Source of the DNA: Letharia columbiana
Lineage: Eukaryota > Ascomycota > Lecanoromycetes > Lecanorales > Parmeliaceae
Reading direction: 5' to 3'
DNA length: 64,000 bases
Assembly (NCBI RefSeq): GCF_014066305.1
Contig: NW_023501094.1
Span: 248,001-312,000, forward strand
This document shows positions 31,381 to 43,827 of this stretch, piece after piece. The notes under the pieces are model-generated. The model was given only the letters and a program-made list of their open reading frames with translations, ran no database searches and was not told the origin of the DNA. Each line of letters opens with the position of its first letter. The stretch's first letter is position 1. The translations under genes and the position numbers were made by a program.

Positions 31381-34097
31381 CTTGACAACCTAGACGATAT
31401 GATCTTGGGTGAATAGCTTGTCCACGGGCTTGAGACCATTCCTCGTAACCGTTCTATGAGACCTTGCTCACTCAGGATATTTAGATAGATCTTTGAACTT
31501 CGAGACCGCTACGAACGTCAAAAGTCAGTCACACGATGTAAGGTGATAGGCCATCGAAGCTTGCACGCCGGGAGTCCGTAAAAAATGTGAGTCAGAGAGT
31601 CTCTCTTTGTGGAAGAGAGGTGATTATTTAATGAAACTTGCGTAGATCAGAAAGGGCTCACATCAACAAAATGCCTGGTGAATAAAGTGCACCCTGTCCC
31701 TCGCCGACGACAGAACGTGACAGACTCAAGCCTGATTTTGATGGTCGGAGTATTGTCCAACGAGTTTTACATCAATAAACACTGCCTGGTGAAATGCAGG
31801 CTAAAAGTCCGTCAGCAGCTTCATATATCACCACTCAGCCGCAATGGTATCCCTTTGACTTACATTGCACAGATCTTGTGAGGTAATCGCAGGTCTCGGT
31901 AGAATTTCGTTATTTATGAATTCGTGATGATATAGCGATCTAAACGAAGTAACGTCTCCTTCGAAGTCTATGCTACCACATCAGTATTGACTTATGACGA
32001 GCTGTTGACGCTATTCAAGGCTTTGCAGCTGCAAGGAAATGCCATCTTCCTTACGTCCCATTAACCTGTCTGAGAAATACGAAGCATTTAGAGATCAACA
32101 GAAGCAATGCTCTCAGTCTGTCGTAGAAATCGATCGAGTCATCCCAAGCATGGAGGGAGCAGCAAGATGGCATGACAGCGCAACAACGTGCGGGTGAACT
32201 GCAATGACAGCAGGGAAGTAGCAACGACCCACCTAGCAGTTCTATTCACAGTCTTATTCAGAGCAATTCTTCCTCTAATTTTTGCGAAAATTGTTGAGAA
32301 TGGACGCCGGCGGATCAATAGTCCTATCAGTAGTAGTTGGGTATCTTGCAGAAGTCAGCAAGCTGCTTAAGAAGAAGCGTTGCCAGTGATCGTTCTGCAA
32401 ACTTTGAGAGACACGCAGGATTGGAAACGCGTACCAATAAAAGGATCAACAAGAATAGTATAACTGAATCTATGTATGCACAGGCGTAATAGAAATTGGT
32501 CACAGATAGTGTCTCGGAGATATACGATGTTCAATTGTGGTGCTTTTAGGCTCCGCCAAGAGTCTTAAACAGGACCCATAAAGGATTCAAGTATGTACCC
32601 GATGATTGTGTTCTTCTCTTGCTCGTCAATTCTTCCCGGCCGAATACTGTTGTAGGACGCGACGGCCCATCGAAGGTACCAAATTGGGGAGACTGTGGAT
32701 AAGTCTTCAGGTCGTTGAGGTGGCGATATCGACCATCAAGACGACTGGCCTCATGACAGTCGGGAGTCGAAAGCCTAGACGGCTAGACAGGGAGGAAGAA
32801 GAACAGCTGTCGAAGTCTTCTGGTTCTCTAACGGCGCTGCTCTTGCGCGGGTGTTTCACTCAGGATGATTGCGGGGTTCCAAGCAGGTGATACGTTTCCA
32901 ATTCGATGTCCCTCTGGGTCCTTGTCGACCAGGCTGCGTTCACAGTGGGAGTATTCGTAGATGATAGGGTTCTCAGGAAGGGAAGTAAACCTCAATAAGG
33001 GTGGGAGCGAGCAGAGGAGGAGAGGAGGCCAGAGGCCAGGATGTTCCCCAGGGATCTTGAGGCGCTAAAAGTGAAGGACCCCAGTCGTCCCCGCGGGCGC
33101 GGGGTCTCTTTGAGTCTAAAAGAGGCGAGAGGCGTTCTTTTCAAATGCGGAGAGAGACTGGAGTCAAGTCTAGAGATGCTGCAATGCATGAGGATCGCAC
33201 GAGGAGGGGTAAAAGCTCTGTCAGTCCTAAAGTAGCCAATGTCGATCATGCCATCTGATACGCTGGTCTTGGGTACATGCAGCCTACATGCCTGTGCTGA
33301 AGGGATTCGAGTAGTTATAGAGAATTATTCTACAGGTAACGCTCTCAACAAGCCAGTCCGGCGGGATGGCGATGCGATACGGTGGGAAACTCCATCGCAT
33401 GTAGCGGGATAATAATATCGAGCAAGTCCCAGGTCAATTCGCCTACTATTGCTATGCTCGAGCCTCGAGGTTGTGAAGGGTCCAGCTCACAAGCCACAGT
33501 TGGATAGCCTTCACAAGGACCAACCGGGATACCCCACACTTTCACTTTCACCAGTTTGAACATGTTAGGTGTACCCGTGTACCCGAGCAGCAAGTAGCCG
33601 CATGCACTAATGCTTCATGTGAATACTATTATTTTCAGAACATCACGAGACAGCTGTGTTTGTCGATCTCGCAGGTCTGTCGTAAAGTCAAAAGAAGAAT
33701 AGAGGCCCTGCAACAATGGCCGTCACGCTATATCGCAATCCCCAAAAGTATTAAGAATATCTTTTAAAGTGAACAACAGACTACCTCAGCAACTTGGTTT
33801 CTACTCGAAGCAAGACATGTATCGGAAATGCTCGGCGAGCTTTTGCAGATAAAGTGGCTATCTGATCAGGCGCCCAATTCGTCTGGATTCTTTGTCCGGC
33901 ATGTTTGCCTTACTCGGTCCTCAGAAAAGCTTCCAGACCACTCACAGGTGACCTTGATAGAAACCAGATGTGCGAGGTAAGGGTTCTTGAGAGGCCATCA
34001 TAAGATCGTCCTTAGCATTCAACCTCTCGGTGCATCCCAAACGCCCTGCAGAGTCACTTGCAGTATCGTCAAAATTCCACATTCGTTTATTAACGCT
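31381..34097. other. Gene-poor stretch of normal composition
   Basis: These 2.7 kb have balanced base composition and no RIP look, yet no frame above about 95 codons. The first few hundred bases should hold the PSP1 promoter. A 25 bp imperfect direct repeat (ACATCAA-AAATGCCTGGTGAA type) occurs at about 31661-31685 and 31769-31797. A short frame at 33041-33235 (64 codons, ATG start, basic) and one at 32606-32890 lack any family likeness. A G+C-rich hairpin-like run (CCCCGCGGGCGCGGGG) lies near 33090. Possible contents are a decayed gene, long non-coding RNA or unrecognised small exons. Confidence 0.5.
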
Positions 34098-35162
34098 TCA
34101 GGCTTCTGCAGTATCCAAGCTCCCTTTCCCTACTGTTGAAGCAATGGCATCTGGTCCCTTCTGTTCCTTCAACTTTGCCTCGAATTTGGCAAATTCTTGC
34201 ATAGCAATCTCCTCCTCTTGATCAAGCACTTGTGTAACAGCTTTGACTTCTTCAATCTGTAGCGGATGATTGTCAGCACAGACATAAAGCTTATGGCCAA
34301 AGCAATGCATCACTAACGTAATGCATAAGCATACTCTCGATGCCATTTTTCAAGGTTACAGTGCTTGAATCACACGTTCTGCAAGCACCGCGGAGCTTCA
34401 GTAGAACATGCCCATTTTCAAAGCCTCGAAACTCAATATCCCCCCCCGTCTTCTTGGATCGCTGGTCGAATCCGGGTCTCGAGAAGTTCCTTGATCATGC
34501 CTACCACTTCGCTATCGTTCTCGTCGTATCCAAGCGTATCTTGTTCCCCTCCTTCTTGCCCCGCTTCAGCGGACTTGTTCTCGATCGTATTGACAATCTG
34601 CTCGCCAGAAGTGACTGCTTCCGTGATCAAACTGAAAACCTCTGGTTTGACGTGCGCCCAGATAGCATCAGAGGCCTTCGTGACAGTAATGAAATCTGGA
34701 CCATAGAATATTGAAGTAATTCCATCGACGTTCAGCAATCGCGCTGCCAAAGGCGAAGGGTGTGGAGGCGCCAATGTAGATCTGGGCGACAAATACTCGA
34801 GAAACGGCGATGCTAAACCCTCAGGTAAAATAGTGTGGTTGGGAAGGAATTTGAGTGCCTTCGATGCCTCAGTAGCTGATACTGGTCGTGTGGGGTCGTT
34901 TGCTCACATCAGCGTTTGGCGTATTCTCTGTTTGGATGAATATCGTTCGAATTGTGCCAGCGAGGGCATGTGGTTGGAACTTGGACCTCGAATTCAACGA
35001 GTCAAGCCGCGGTCTAAGTCGTATACTCGAAGCGGTCAGGGTGTTTGATGTGGTGTATTGATGCAGTGCTTTAGAACACCTTGGGACTGCTCGTGATGCT
35101 GTTGCTGAGGGTCGCAAGACGCCTAAGGATTGCAAAGAGGCTCGAGGGAAAATGGTCGACAT
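34098..35162 (-). CDS. NFU1: Mitochondrial NifU-like Fe-S cluster scaffold Nfu1 (frameshifted as written)
   Basis: Exons (minus) 35162-34908, 34858-34318 and 34256-34098. Nfu1 passes 4Fe-4S clusters to mitochondrial enzymes such as lipoate synthase. The presequence (MSTIFPRASLQSLGVLRPSA) leads to RTIFIQTENTPNADALKFLP, NHTILPEGLASPF (Nfu_N domain). The NifU C-terminal domain follows: IRPAIQEDGGDIEFRGFENG, HVLLKLRGACRTCDSSTVTL, KNGIESMLMHYIEEVKAV. The cluster-binding CXXC is C-R-T-C. As written, the frame breaks between EDGG and DIEF, because the G-run (C-run 34440-34447 on plus) has eight bases where seven keep the frame. With one fewer base the product is 317 aa. Both sides of the break are intact and conserved-looking, so an assembly error is more likely than a pseudogene. 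Confidence 0.88.
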
Positions 35163-35442
35163 CTTTTAGAAAATCAAGTACACTTGTTGTTTTTTGAGGA
35201 GTGAACGTTGAAGCGATCATGATAGAAGCCCGAACACCGTCGTCATTATTACTAAATTTGCCGAAAATAACCAAAGTCCTCTATCTCTCGGGTGTTTCTA
35301 TACCTCAGCCAACGCTAAAAAAATTATCATTAGCATAGTTTTAGAGTGGCTGCGCTATACTCGTATATATTCGAAAGTCTTTAATATCTAATAATAGACG
35401 ATTTAAATTTTACTTTAGTAATTTATTCTTTTATAATAATAA
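35163..35442 (-). promoter_or_regulatory. NFU1 upstream region at the edge of the RIP desert
   Basis: Normal composition persists for only about 130 bp upstream of the NFU1 ATG. From about 35300 the sequence turns RIP-like (A+T-rich, CpA/TpG lost). The whole NFU1 promoter must therefore be very short or lie inside degraded repeat DNA. Confidence 0.55.
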
Positions 35443-36039
35443 CGAGTAAAGGCCTATAAATTAAATTTATAATTTTTTTTTTTAATTAGAGCTATCGAGT
35501 AAATAGATAGATAATATTAAAAGTAGAATATTAGATATATTAGAATAATTGAAAGACTAATTATTAATTTATAAAATATACGAATATTTATATATATAAA
35601 ATAGATAACTAATAATAACTAATAATTACTAGCTCTAGTAATACGCGATATATTATACGATAGTCGAAGGGGCTAATATTATAACAGATAAGCGAATCTT
35701 TAATAAGCGAACTTTAATAAGCGATATTTGAATTCCTTACGCTTTAATAATTATAAGACTAAATTTAAGAATTTTTTTTCTTCTAAAAGTTCACATTTCG
35801 TTCTATAATTTAAAAAAAAATCTTAAAATTTTAATAGAAAATAAAAAAGTTATTCTATGTGTTAATAATATATATCTATTTTTTTAATATTTAATAATTA
35901 CGAACGCTAATTTATTTACTCGCGATAACTTAGTCGATCTAATTAAAGAGCGTAGTAATTTTAAATTTATAATTAGCTATATATATAAATTTAAGATTTT
36001 TAAACTTAATTCTATCTTATTCTTTTATATATACTAATA
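35443..36039 (+). repeat. Short-form repeat unit (family X), plus orientation
   Basis: The unit starts CGAGTAAAGGCCTATAAATT and ends TTCTTTTATATATACTAAT. The same two ends bound units at 50399-50865 (plus) and, inverted, at 46554-47151. The inside contains the subterminal motif GCGAACTTTAATAAGCGATA, the RIP-altered form of the GGTGAGCGAACTTTGGTGAGCG array seen in less damaged copies. It is non-coding. Confidence 0.7.
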
Positions 36040-36380
36040 TTAAAAAATTAAAAAATTAAAAAATAGAATATAAAATAAGATATCTAAGATAGAGTTTTAA
36101 GAGTTTTATAAATTAGATTTATATTAAGAACGTTATATATTAATATAATAAATTTTATTTAAATTTTATAAATTCTATATCGCGTAATAAGACGTAGAAA
36201 AACTCGAGATAAGTTTTCGAAAGAGTATTCTCTAAAATTTACTCTCGAATTTATTAAATTTAAGATTATATATTATTAGATAGCGAATATTATTAAATAA
36301 ATATAAGTATTTATATAAGCGTTATATTAAAATAAGATATAACGTTATTAAAATATCGCTATTATCGTTAATAATCTCGC

Positions 36381-37175
36381 TAGTAATATATATAATAGAA
36401 TAAGATAGACTTAAATTAAAAAGTCTTAAATTTATATATATAGTTTATTATAAATTTAAGAATATTACGCTTTTTAATTAAACTATTTAAATTAGCTTAT
36501 TAATTCTCTTAAGTCTCTTTTATTAAAAAAATAAATATATATTATTTATAAATAAAATAACTTTTTTATTTTCTATTTAAATATTAAGATTTTTTATTAT
36601 TCTAGAGCGTAATTTACGCTTCTTATTATCGAAAAATTTATAAAATTTAATCTTATAAATATTTAAAGAAAAGAAATTTAAATATTATCTATTAGAAGTT
36701 CGCTTATTAAGTTTACTCGATAGTCGATAATTCTATTAAAAAAATAAGTATATATTATTTAATTTTAGAATAACATTTATATTTTCTATTAAATTTTAAA
36801 AAATTTATTTTAAATTATAGAACGTAATTTACGCTTTTAAATAAAAAAAGAATTATTAAATTTAATCTTATAAATATTTAAAGATAAGAAATTTAAATAT
36901 CGTCTATTAAAAGTTCGCTTATTAAATTTACTCGATAGTCGATAGTTTTAATTAAAAAATAGATGTATATTATTTAATTTTAGAATAACTTTTTAATTTT
37001 CTATTAAAGTTTTAAATTTATCTTTTTAAATTATAGAACGTAATTTATACTTTTAAGTAAAAAAAGAATTATTAAATTTAGTCTTATAAATATTTAAAGA
37101 TAAAGAATTTAAATATTATCTATTAAATTTACTTTATAGTCGATTACTCTAATTAAAAAATATATATATATTATT
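36381..37175 (-). repeat. Short-form repeat unit (family X), inverted, with three about 210 bp tandem subrepeats
   Basis: It begins TAGTAATATATATAATAGAA, the reverse complement of the family's right end. Inside, the anchor ATTAAAAAA...TATATTATTT recurs at about 36522, 36735, 36951 and 37152, which defines three subrepeats of about 213, 216 and 201 bp. The expected far end (GGCCTTTACTCG) is not recognisable, so the right limit is uncertain. Confidence 0.55.
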
Positions 37176-37290
37176 TATAAGAGTCGTAAGAGTCTAAAGA
37201 ATCTAAATTAGATATAGTTTAAGGCTATATTAAATTCGAGAGAATTATCTCTCTAGTATAAATATATAATAGTACTAGACGTATAGTAAA

Positions 37291-37480
37291 TATTATAAAT
37301 TATGCTTATAATAGAAGCTAGTAACTAATAGCTTAATATAACTTAATATTAAGATATATTTAGATAACTAGATTTCATAGAAGAAGAATCATCTTTTTTA
37401 CTACTTAAGAAACGTCTTTCTTAAAAAACGTCTTTCTTAGAAATAAGATTTCTAAGAATCTAATATTATTATAATAGTAA
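37291..37480 (+). repeat. Left 190 bp LTR of element D
   Basis: It starts TATTATAAATTATGCTTATA and ends TAATATTATTATAATAGTAA. The matching copy is at 43638-43827 and has the same length. It is more RIP-altered than the right copy. Confidence 0.8.
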
Positions 37481-38363
37481 TAGCAATATCTATATAGCAG
37501 CAGCTACTATATAATAACTTACTACTAGAAATTAATAGAGTTCTTTATTAATATTAAACTAATTCGAAGTTGAGAATCCTTATACTTCTTAAATAAGAAC
37601 GAAGAATCTTCGTACTTCTTTATCTTTCGCTACTTCTATATACTCGTTAAGCTAACTTTCTATAATATAATCATTTAGACCTAATAACTACGAGATTTTA
37701 TTACCTTCGATTATTAAGTAAGCTCCCTTATTAATAAAACTACTTAAAAGATTATTTAATATCTTATTAAGAATACCTTTAGATCTACTAGACTAGTATT
37801 ATTATTATTAAGAGATTAATAAATATAATCTTATTCTTCTTTATTTAATTCTCTTTCTTAATAAACTTAGCTAGAAGATTAGACTATCAATTATACTTCC
37901 CTAAGAATAATACTTTATTCTTTTTCAAGAATCTACGACTTAGAAATATCGCTTTTTCAATTTCTCTTCTACTAGTAATACTCTAGAAGTAGAAAAATAT
38001 ACCCCTTTAGATTAAGCTATAAATATCTCGCCTATTAAATCTTTAAATAATAATTTTTAACTTACTACGAAGTTTAAAGATTTATAATATCTTTTATTAA
38101 AAATCTTAAATACTTTCGCTAATAAGATTATTTATTATTATAGTAATAGTAGAATAATAGATAAAGAATTCGAAGTAGATTCTTAAGCTATTAATATAAA
38201 AATAATTATTATTAATATTATTAATCGCTATATAAAAAATTACTTAAATTTAAAATCTTCTAACTTATCGAGTTCGCTAGAAAATCTAGAAAATCTAGAA
38301 ATATTAAGTTAGAATATTATTAACGAAAATAATAAACCCCGCTTTCTTAACAGCGATATCGAA

Positions 38364-38711
38364 TTCTTCGATTCTTTTTATAATAATAAATCTTCTAATA
38401 TAATAGTAGATATAGAATATATCGAGAAAGAAACCTATTTTCGAGATATTACTATCTTTATCGATAGAATTAAAAATATTATAAGAGTTAAGAATGTAGA
38501 GCTACTACGGAATAACCTGCAGATCTATCGAAGCGGATTCTTCGATTCTTTCTACGATAGCAAATCTTCTAATACGACAGCAGGCATAGAGTATGTCGGG
38601 AAAGAAACCTATTTCCGACATATTATTATCTTTATCGATAGAATTAAGAATATTACGAGAGTTAAGAATATAGAGCTACTACGAAATAATCTATAGATCT
38701 ATCTTTAAAGC
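38364..38711 (+). repeat. 174 bp tandem duplication inside element D
   Basis: The anchor TTCTTCGATTCTTT starts at 38364 and again at 38538, a distance of 174 bases (58 codons). The second copy keeps many C and G bases where the first has T and A. The duplication therefore predates at least part of the RIP, and the two copies were hit unequally. Confidence 0.8.
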
Positions 38712-41700
38712 GAAGCACTTAAGTAATATATATATTAGCTTATTAATAATAAAAAGCGTCTACTAACTTATAATAATAATATTAAAAAATAGAGTACTAC
38801 TTTATTTAAGAGATTTAAATCTATTAAAGTATCGAAAATAGCTACTATTATTAAGAAATAATATATACTTAATAATATTATAAGATATTATAAGTTACGT
38901 AAGTATACTATAACTATTATTAGAGTTACTAAAATAATAAAACTCGATAATAAGTATAATTAGCTTAATATTATTTAAAATAATCTTAATATCAAATTTT
39001 AATCTAATATAGATCTACTTACTATTTAAATTACGCTAAATTAATTTTTTATAACTATAGATATAAAAAAGAATTAATAATAAATAAAGGCTTTAAGAAT
39101 AACGAAGTTTAGTTTAAGTAATACTTCTTATATATTAAATCTATCTTATAGAAATAATCTTAATTAATATAATTAAGTAAAAGATATATCTAACCGATCT
39201 ATAAACTCTAGTTTTTAGAATTTTAATTAATTATAATAGTAATCTTTAGCTTTTCTTAATTAGTAGAATTATTAAATTTATAATTAATCTTAAAATTATT
39301 AACTAGCTTATTAAAGTAACGATTCTACTTATTAAAGCTACTCTTAAAAAGATATATAGTAAATACTATTAGCTTTATTAATATAGTATTAGATTACTAC
39401 TAATTTAAATTAGTATTAATAGTAAAACACATATAATTCTCGCTAGTCTTTTTAGTCTAGTCGTATCCTATATTAACCTAAAGAAGCTTATTAGAATACT
39501 ATTATTTAATCTTTTTAACTATAAGAGTAGCGAGCTTATTAAACCTTAATTAATAAAATAAAGAAATTCGAGGATTTTTAATAGAATTTAAGTTACTCGA
39601 AGGATTTTAATAGCTTTCATAACGACTATAGTAAGAAGAATATTAAGAAATAAGAAAACGATTACTTTAACTTCTACGAATCTTATAGAAGCACGAAATC
39701 GAAGATTAATTTCATCGACTTATCGCTATTAGAACACTCTTATTAACGATATTATAAGAAGTTTAAATCTAGAAATAAGCTATTCTATTACCTTAGATAG
39801 TAATACTAGAATTACGAGAATCCCGAGAATTTTAAGAATTTCAAATATGCTATCGAAGTAGATATCTATGCTATCGAGACGAATTCTATACTTAAAATCA
39901 TTAAGTCTACTATCGTAGCACCGCCTAAATACGAGTAAGAAATCGCTTTTCATAGTTTTTAGTATATTAAGGCAAATACTCATCTAAATTCAAATTCTTT
40001 CGATATAAAAGTTTATCTAAATTTCGAATACTCGATTACTCTCGAAGATCGAGCTTTACTAGCTTTCTTATCTAACTTCGAGAAACAAATCTAAAAATAA
40101 ATATCTCTTATACCGGTCCGAGGCTACGGTAATAAAATCACGAATATTATAGAGTATATTCTTATAAATCTATACTTTCTAAAAAGTCTAGAAAATATAG
40201 AAAAAGCTACTCTTACTAAGATATAGATAAAAATTTACTTAATAAATAATCTTAAGACTAATATATTAATTAAAACGAATATTCTTATATTATATAAGTT
40301 TCTATTAAACTACGAGTTATAGTTTACTATTATAAATAATTATTAAAATATTAAGATCTCTACTTATTTTATAACGAAGTCTTACTTTTAAGTTAAGCGA
40401 GTCGTAAAAAGTAAAGTCTATACTTATATTATTATTTAACTTTATAATAAATATTCTAATTAGCTATTATAACACGCTTTTTAATAATTATAATTATCTA
40501 TTTAAATTTAAATTCTTAACTTTTCTTAATAAAGAAGACGATATTCTTATTTACGTTATAGATTTCGCTATATCTTTTATATAAATAAGAAATTCTATAA
40601 AAGTACTAATCTTACTTTCTAGAAATACGAGACTAGATACTATAATAGAGTATATTATAAATAAATACTACTAAGTTTCTTATAAATTAGTAAACTTAGT
40701 AGCTTATAAATAATATACTTTAGATTAATCGAAGATAGCTATCGTTATTATAATTACAAATAATTTTATTAATATAAATTATACTATTACGATAGATTCT
40801 AATCTTAAATATATACTTTTAAATAACGTAATTATTTATAATAAGAATAAGGCTTATTATACTTTTAGCTTCGTTATAATAAAATTTAAAGATATCTTTA
40901 TAAATTTAGAAAGTATTATAGATATTTCTAAAGAATAGTAAATATTAATCTTATTAAAGCTAGACGTTAAAGTAAAGTTATTAAAAGTCTATTTTTTTAA
41001 TTATAAAGATCGAGAAGTAATTAATATTACTTTTAATAAGCTATAATAGTAAAAAAAGCTTTATTTTTCTATATAATTAACTTCTTATAGTTAATCTTAC
41101 TTTATAATTTAATAAAATATATTATAAGATCGTAAAAAAAGAATTATTATTAATATCTAAGAATTTAATACTATAATAAAAGATAATAACTATCTATTAC
41201 TTTTATAATTAAATATTATTATATTAATAATAAAATATATCTATATTTCTATTATAGATAAAGTTATATAATTTTATTAATTTAATATAAAGCTTTTTAA
41301 TAGATATAAATTTACTATTATTAATTATCGTAATTAAAAAGAATTTAATATAACATTTATAAGATATAAGAAATTTTTATTATATATATAATATTAGACT
41401 AATACCCTACTACGTTTACTTTATACTTTTATATATACTTTTATAAACGATATTATTATCTTTAATAGAATCTTTTAGAAGTATAAATCTTATCTTTAAT
41501 AGCTATTTTAGCTATTATAAGAGAAACGTACTTCTCTAATATTAACGAAATTCTTTCTAGAATTCTTATTAATAATACTATTAGAATAGCGCGTTAATTC
41601 CCTTAGTATATCTATAATAGAAGAAAAGATTAAAATAATTACTATACTTTGATTTCTATTAAGTCTTTATAACTTAGAAATCTTTCTCAGCCTAATAAAA

Positions 41701-43637
41701 TAGCTAAGAAACTCGATTCCCCGCTATACGTAGCGTACTTAGCCGTTATAGAAATAAAAGACTTTTCTTACTTAAGCAATAATAGCTAAATCAACTACTT
41801 TCTTAGATTAACCCGAAGCAGCTACTACGCCTAATCACGTCGGCAAATAAAGACTCTATATCTCTAAGTCTATATAGTAAGAAGTTTTCCAGCTAGTATA
41901 CGATTAAAGTTTCTATATAGGTTTTTACACTATCTACGCTAGAATCTCGTTATTAATCTATATTAAAGACTTATTAAAGTACTTTTAAATTTATCTAAAG
42001 TACTATCTTAAATATTAACTTAATTAAATTAAGCGTTATCTCACTTATAGCGAGCTTAATTTAATTTCTATATCGCTAATTTCTTTTTATATTATAATAA
42101 TAAATTTTATTATTACGCTTTTCTTCTAAGAAGATAAGAATATACTTTTTATTATAATATATAAATTCTCTAAAAGAAAACTTCTTATACTAGAATTTAA
42201 TAAATAAACTATTATTAATTAAGCGAATACTTTACTTATTACTCTAATATCTTATAATTAAAATATTTTTATCGCTATAATTAACGACCGTAATACTAAG
42301 TTTATAAATATTTTCTAAAAAACTATTTTCGAGAAGCTCGAAATTACTATAGCGACTTCGATTATTTATTATTCCTAGATAAACGAATAGTCGAAAAAAA
42401 CGAATTAGATTATCGAGATTACTCTATAATTTCATCTTACTACTAATACGAATAACTAATTAAGTATACTTTTATTTCTTTAAATATATCTTAATAACTT
42501 AGTCACTTTAATAGAATTTACATTAAACGAAATTATATATAGATTTCGAATATAAGATATACTAAAACTACTTATAGACTTACCGCTAAAGAATCTTAAT
42601 TAACTTTATCTTATTAAATAAAAAAAGGTTAATAACGCTATTACTTTCGTTAATACTATAATAAAAACTCGCTATAATAATAATTATAAGGCTATTAATC
42701 TTTATAAGAGATTATTAATTTATCTAAGACTATATTATAACTACTTTATTTTTAACGTTAATCTTAAACTTTCTAATTAGAGAGTTAAATTATTTAAGAT
42801 ATTAAAGAAAATCGAAAATCTTACTTATCGACTAGATTCTTTCGAGTATTATATATATTTATTCTATAATATTTATAATCTAATTAAAGCCTATATTAGA
42901 CTAAGCTAAAGATTCTTATTATAGAAAACTATATTCGCTATAATTAATAAAGAAAGAAGAAAAATAGATAAATCTAGACCTTACTATTAGATTTTTATTA
43001 TTCGAAATCGAGAAACTAAGTAATAGATAAGGAATTAGAAGAAATATTAAATATCTAATATATTAAAAGAATAGTAATAAAAAGCATAATACTTAATACT
43101 TACTATATATTCTCTTAAAAATAAAAAATCTTATAATAAAGTACGACGCTCGAATTTCTACTAATCTTATAAGGAATCGTTAAGAAAAGAAGAAAACACT
43201 TACTCTATTAACTCTTAAAGCTAACGCTATCGAGAATCAAGCTATTACTATTAAAAAACGAGGTTATTCTTATAAAAAGAATTATATTTCCCAGAAAAGA
43301 CCTACTTCTATAATTCGAATTATAATAAAAATACTAATTTTTATAAAGAATACGACTTCGCCGCCTACGTTATTATCTACTTCGCTATTAAATTCTTCTA
43401 CTACTTCTACTACCCGCCGTAATATATAGCTTCTTACTTAATAAAATGTCTTTCGAGAAAGGCTATTCTTATAGAAGATAGATCTTACTACGAAAGAAAG
43501 AAAGTTCGTGCTTTACTTACTTACAATCCTTATCTAACTTATCTAAAGAAATTTCTCTACTCTATTACGGAAAGCTTAAAGAAATAAATTTCTTTACTTA
43601 TAGCGAGGGCGCTATATTTCTTTTTCTTATCGATATA

Positions 43638-43827
43638 TATTATAAATTATACTTATAGTAGAAGCTAGTAGCTAATAGCTTAATATAACTTAATATTAAG
43701 ATATATTTAGACAATTAGATTCCATAGAAGAAGAATCATCTTTTTTACCACTCAAGAAACGTCTTTCTTAAAAAACGTCTTTCTTAGGAATGAGATTTCT
43801 GAGGATCTGACGTTATTATAATAGTAA
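43638..43827 (+). repeat. Right 190 bp LTR of element D
   Basis: This is the direct repeat of 37291-37480. It keeps more C/G (for example ACCACTCAAGAAACG, GGAATGAGATTTCTGAGGAT), so it was mutated less than its partner. Confidence 0.8.

Larger units (their letters stand above)
37291..43827 (+). mobile_element. RIP-mutated Ty3/gypsy LTR retrotransposon (element D), 6.5 kb
   Basis: Two direct 190 bp repeats (37291-37480 and 43638-43827) bound the element and differ mainly by transitions. On the plus strand at 41437-41478 the frame reads T-F-I-N-D-I-I-I-F-N-R, the RIP-altered form of a gypsy reverse transcriptase F-I-D-D-I-I-I-F-S-R box (Asp GAC to AAC, Ser AGT to AAT). About 60 bp upstream, T-N (as in TNAP) fits the same alignment. 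The putative gag region lies at 38-39 kb and contains a 174 bp tandem duplication. Stops interrupt all frames, so the element is dead. No matching target-site duplication was recognised. Confidence 0.75.

Noticed and set aside
4246..35162. Secondary-metabolite cluster or effector island next to the RIPed repeats
   Set aside because: All recognisable genes are housekeeping. No synthase, P450, transporter or secreted Cys-rich small protein is present.
39780..39983. Minus-strand 67-codon frame in the RIP desert
   Set aside because: Its composition is that of RIPed DNA (Ile/Leu/Asp/Tyr-rich), and it lies antisense within a gypsy element.
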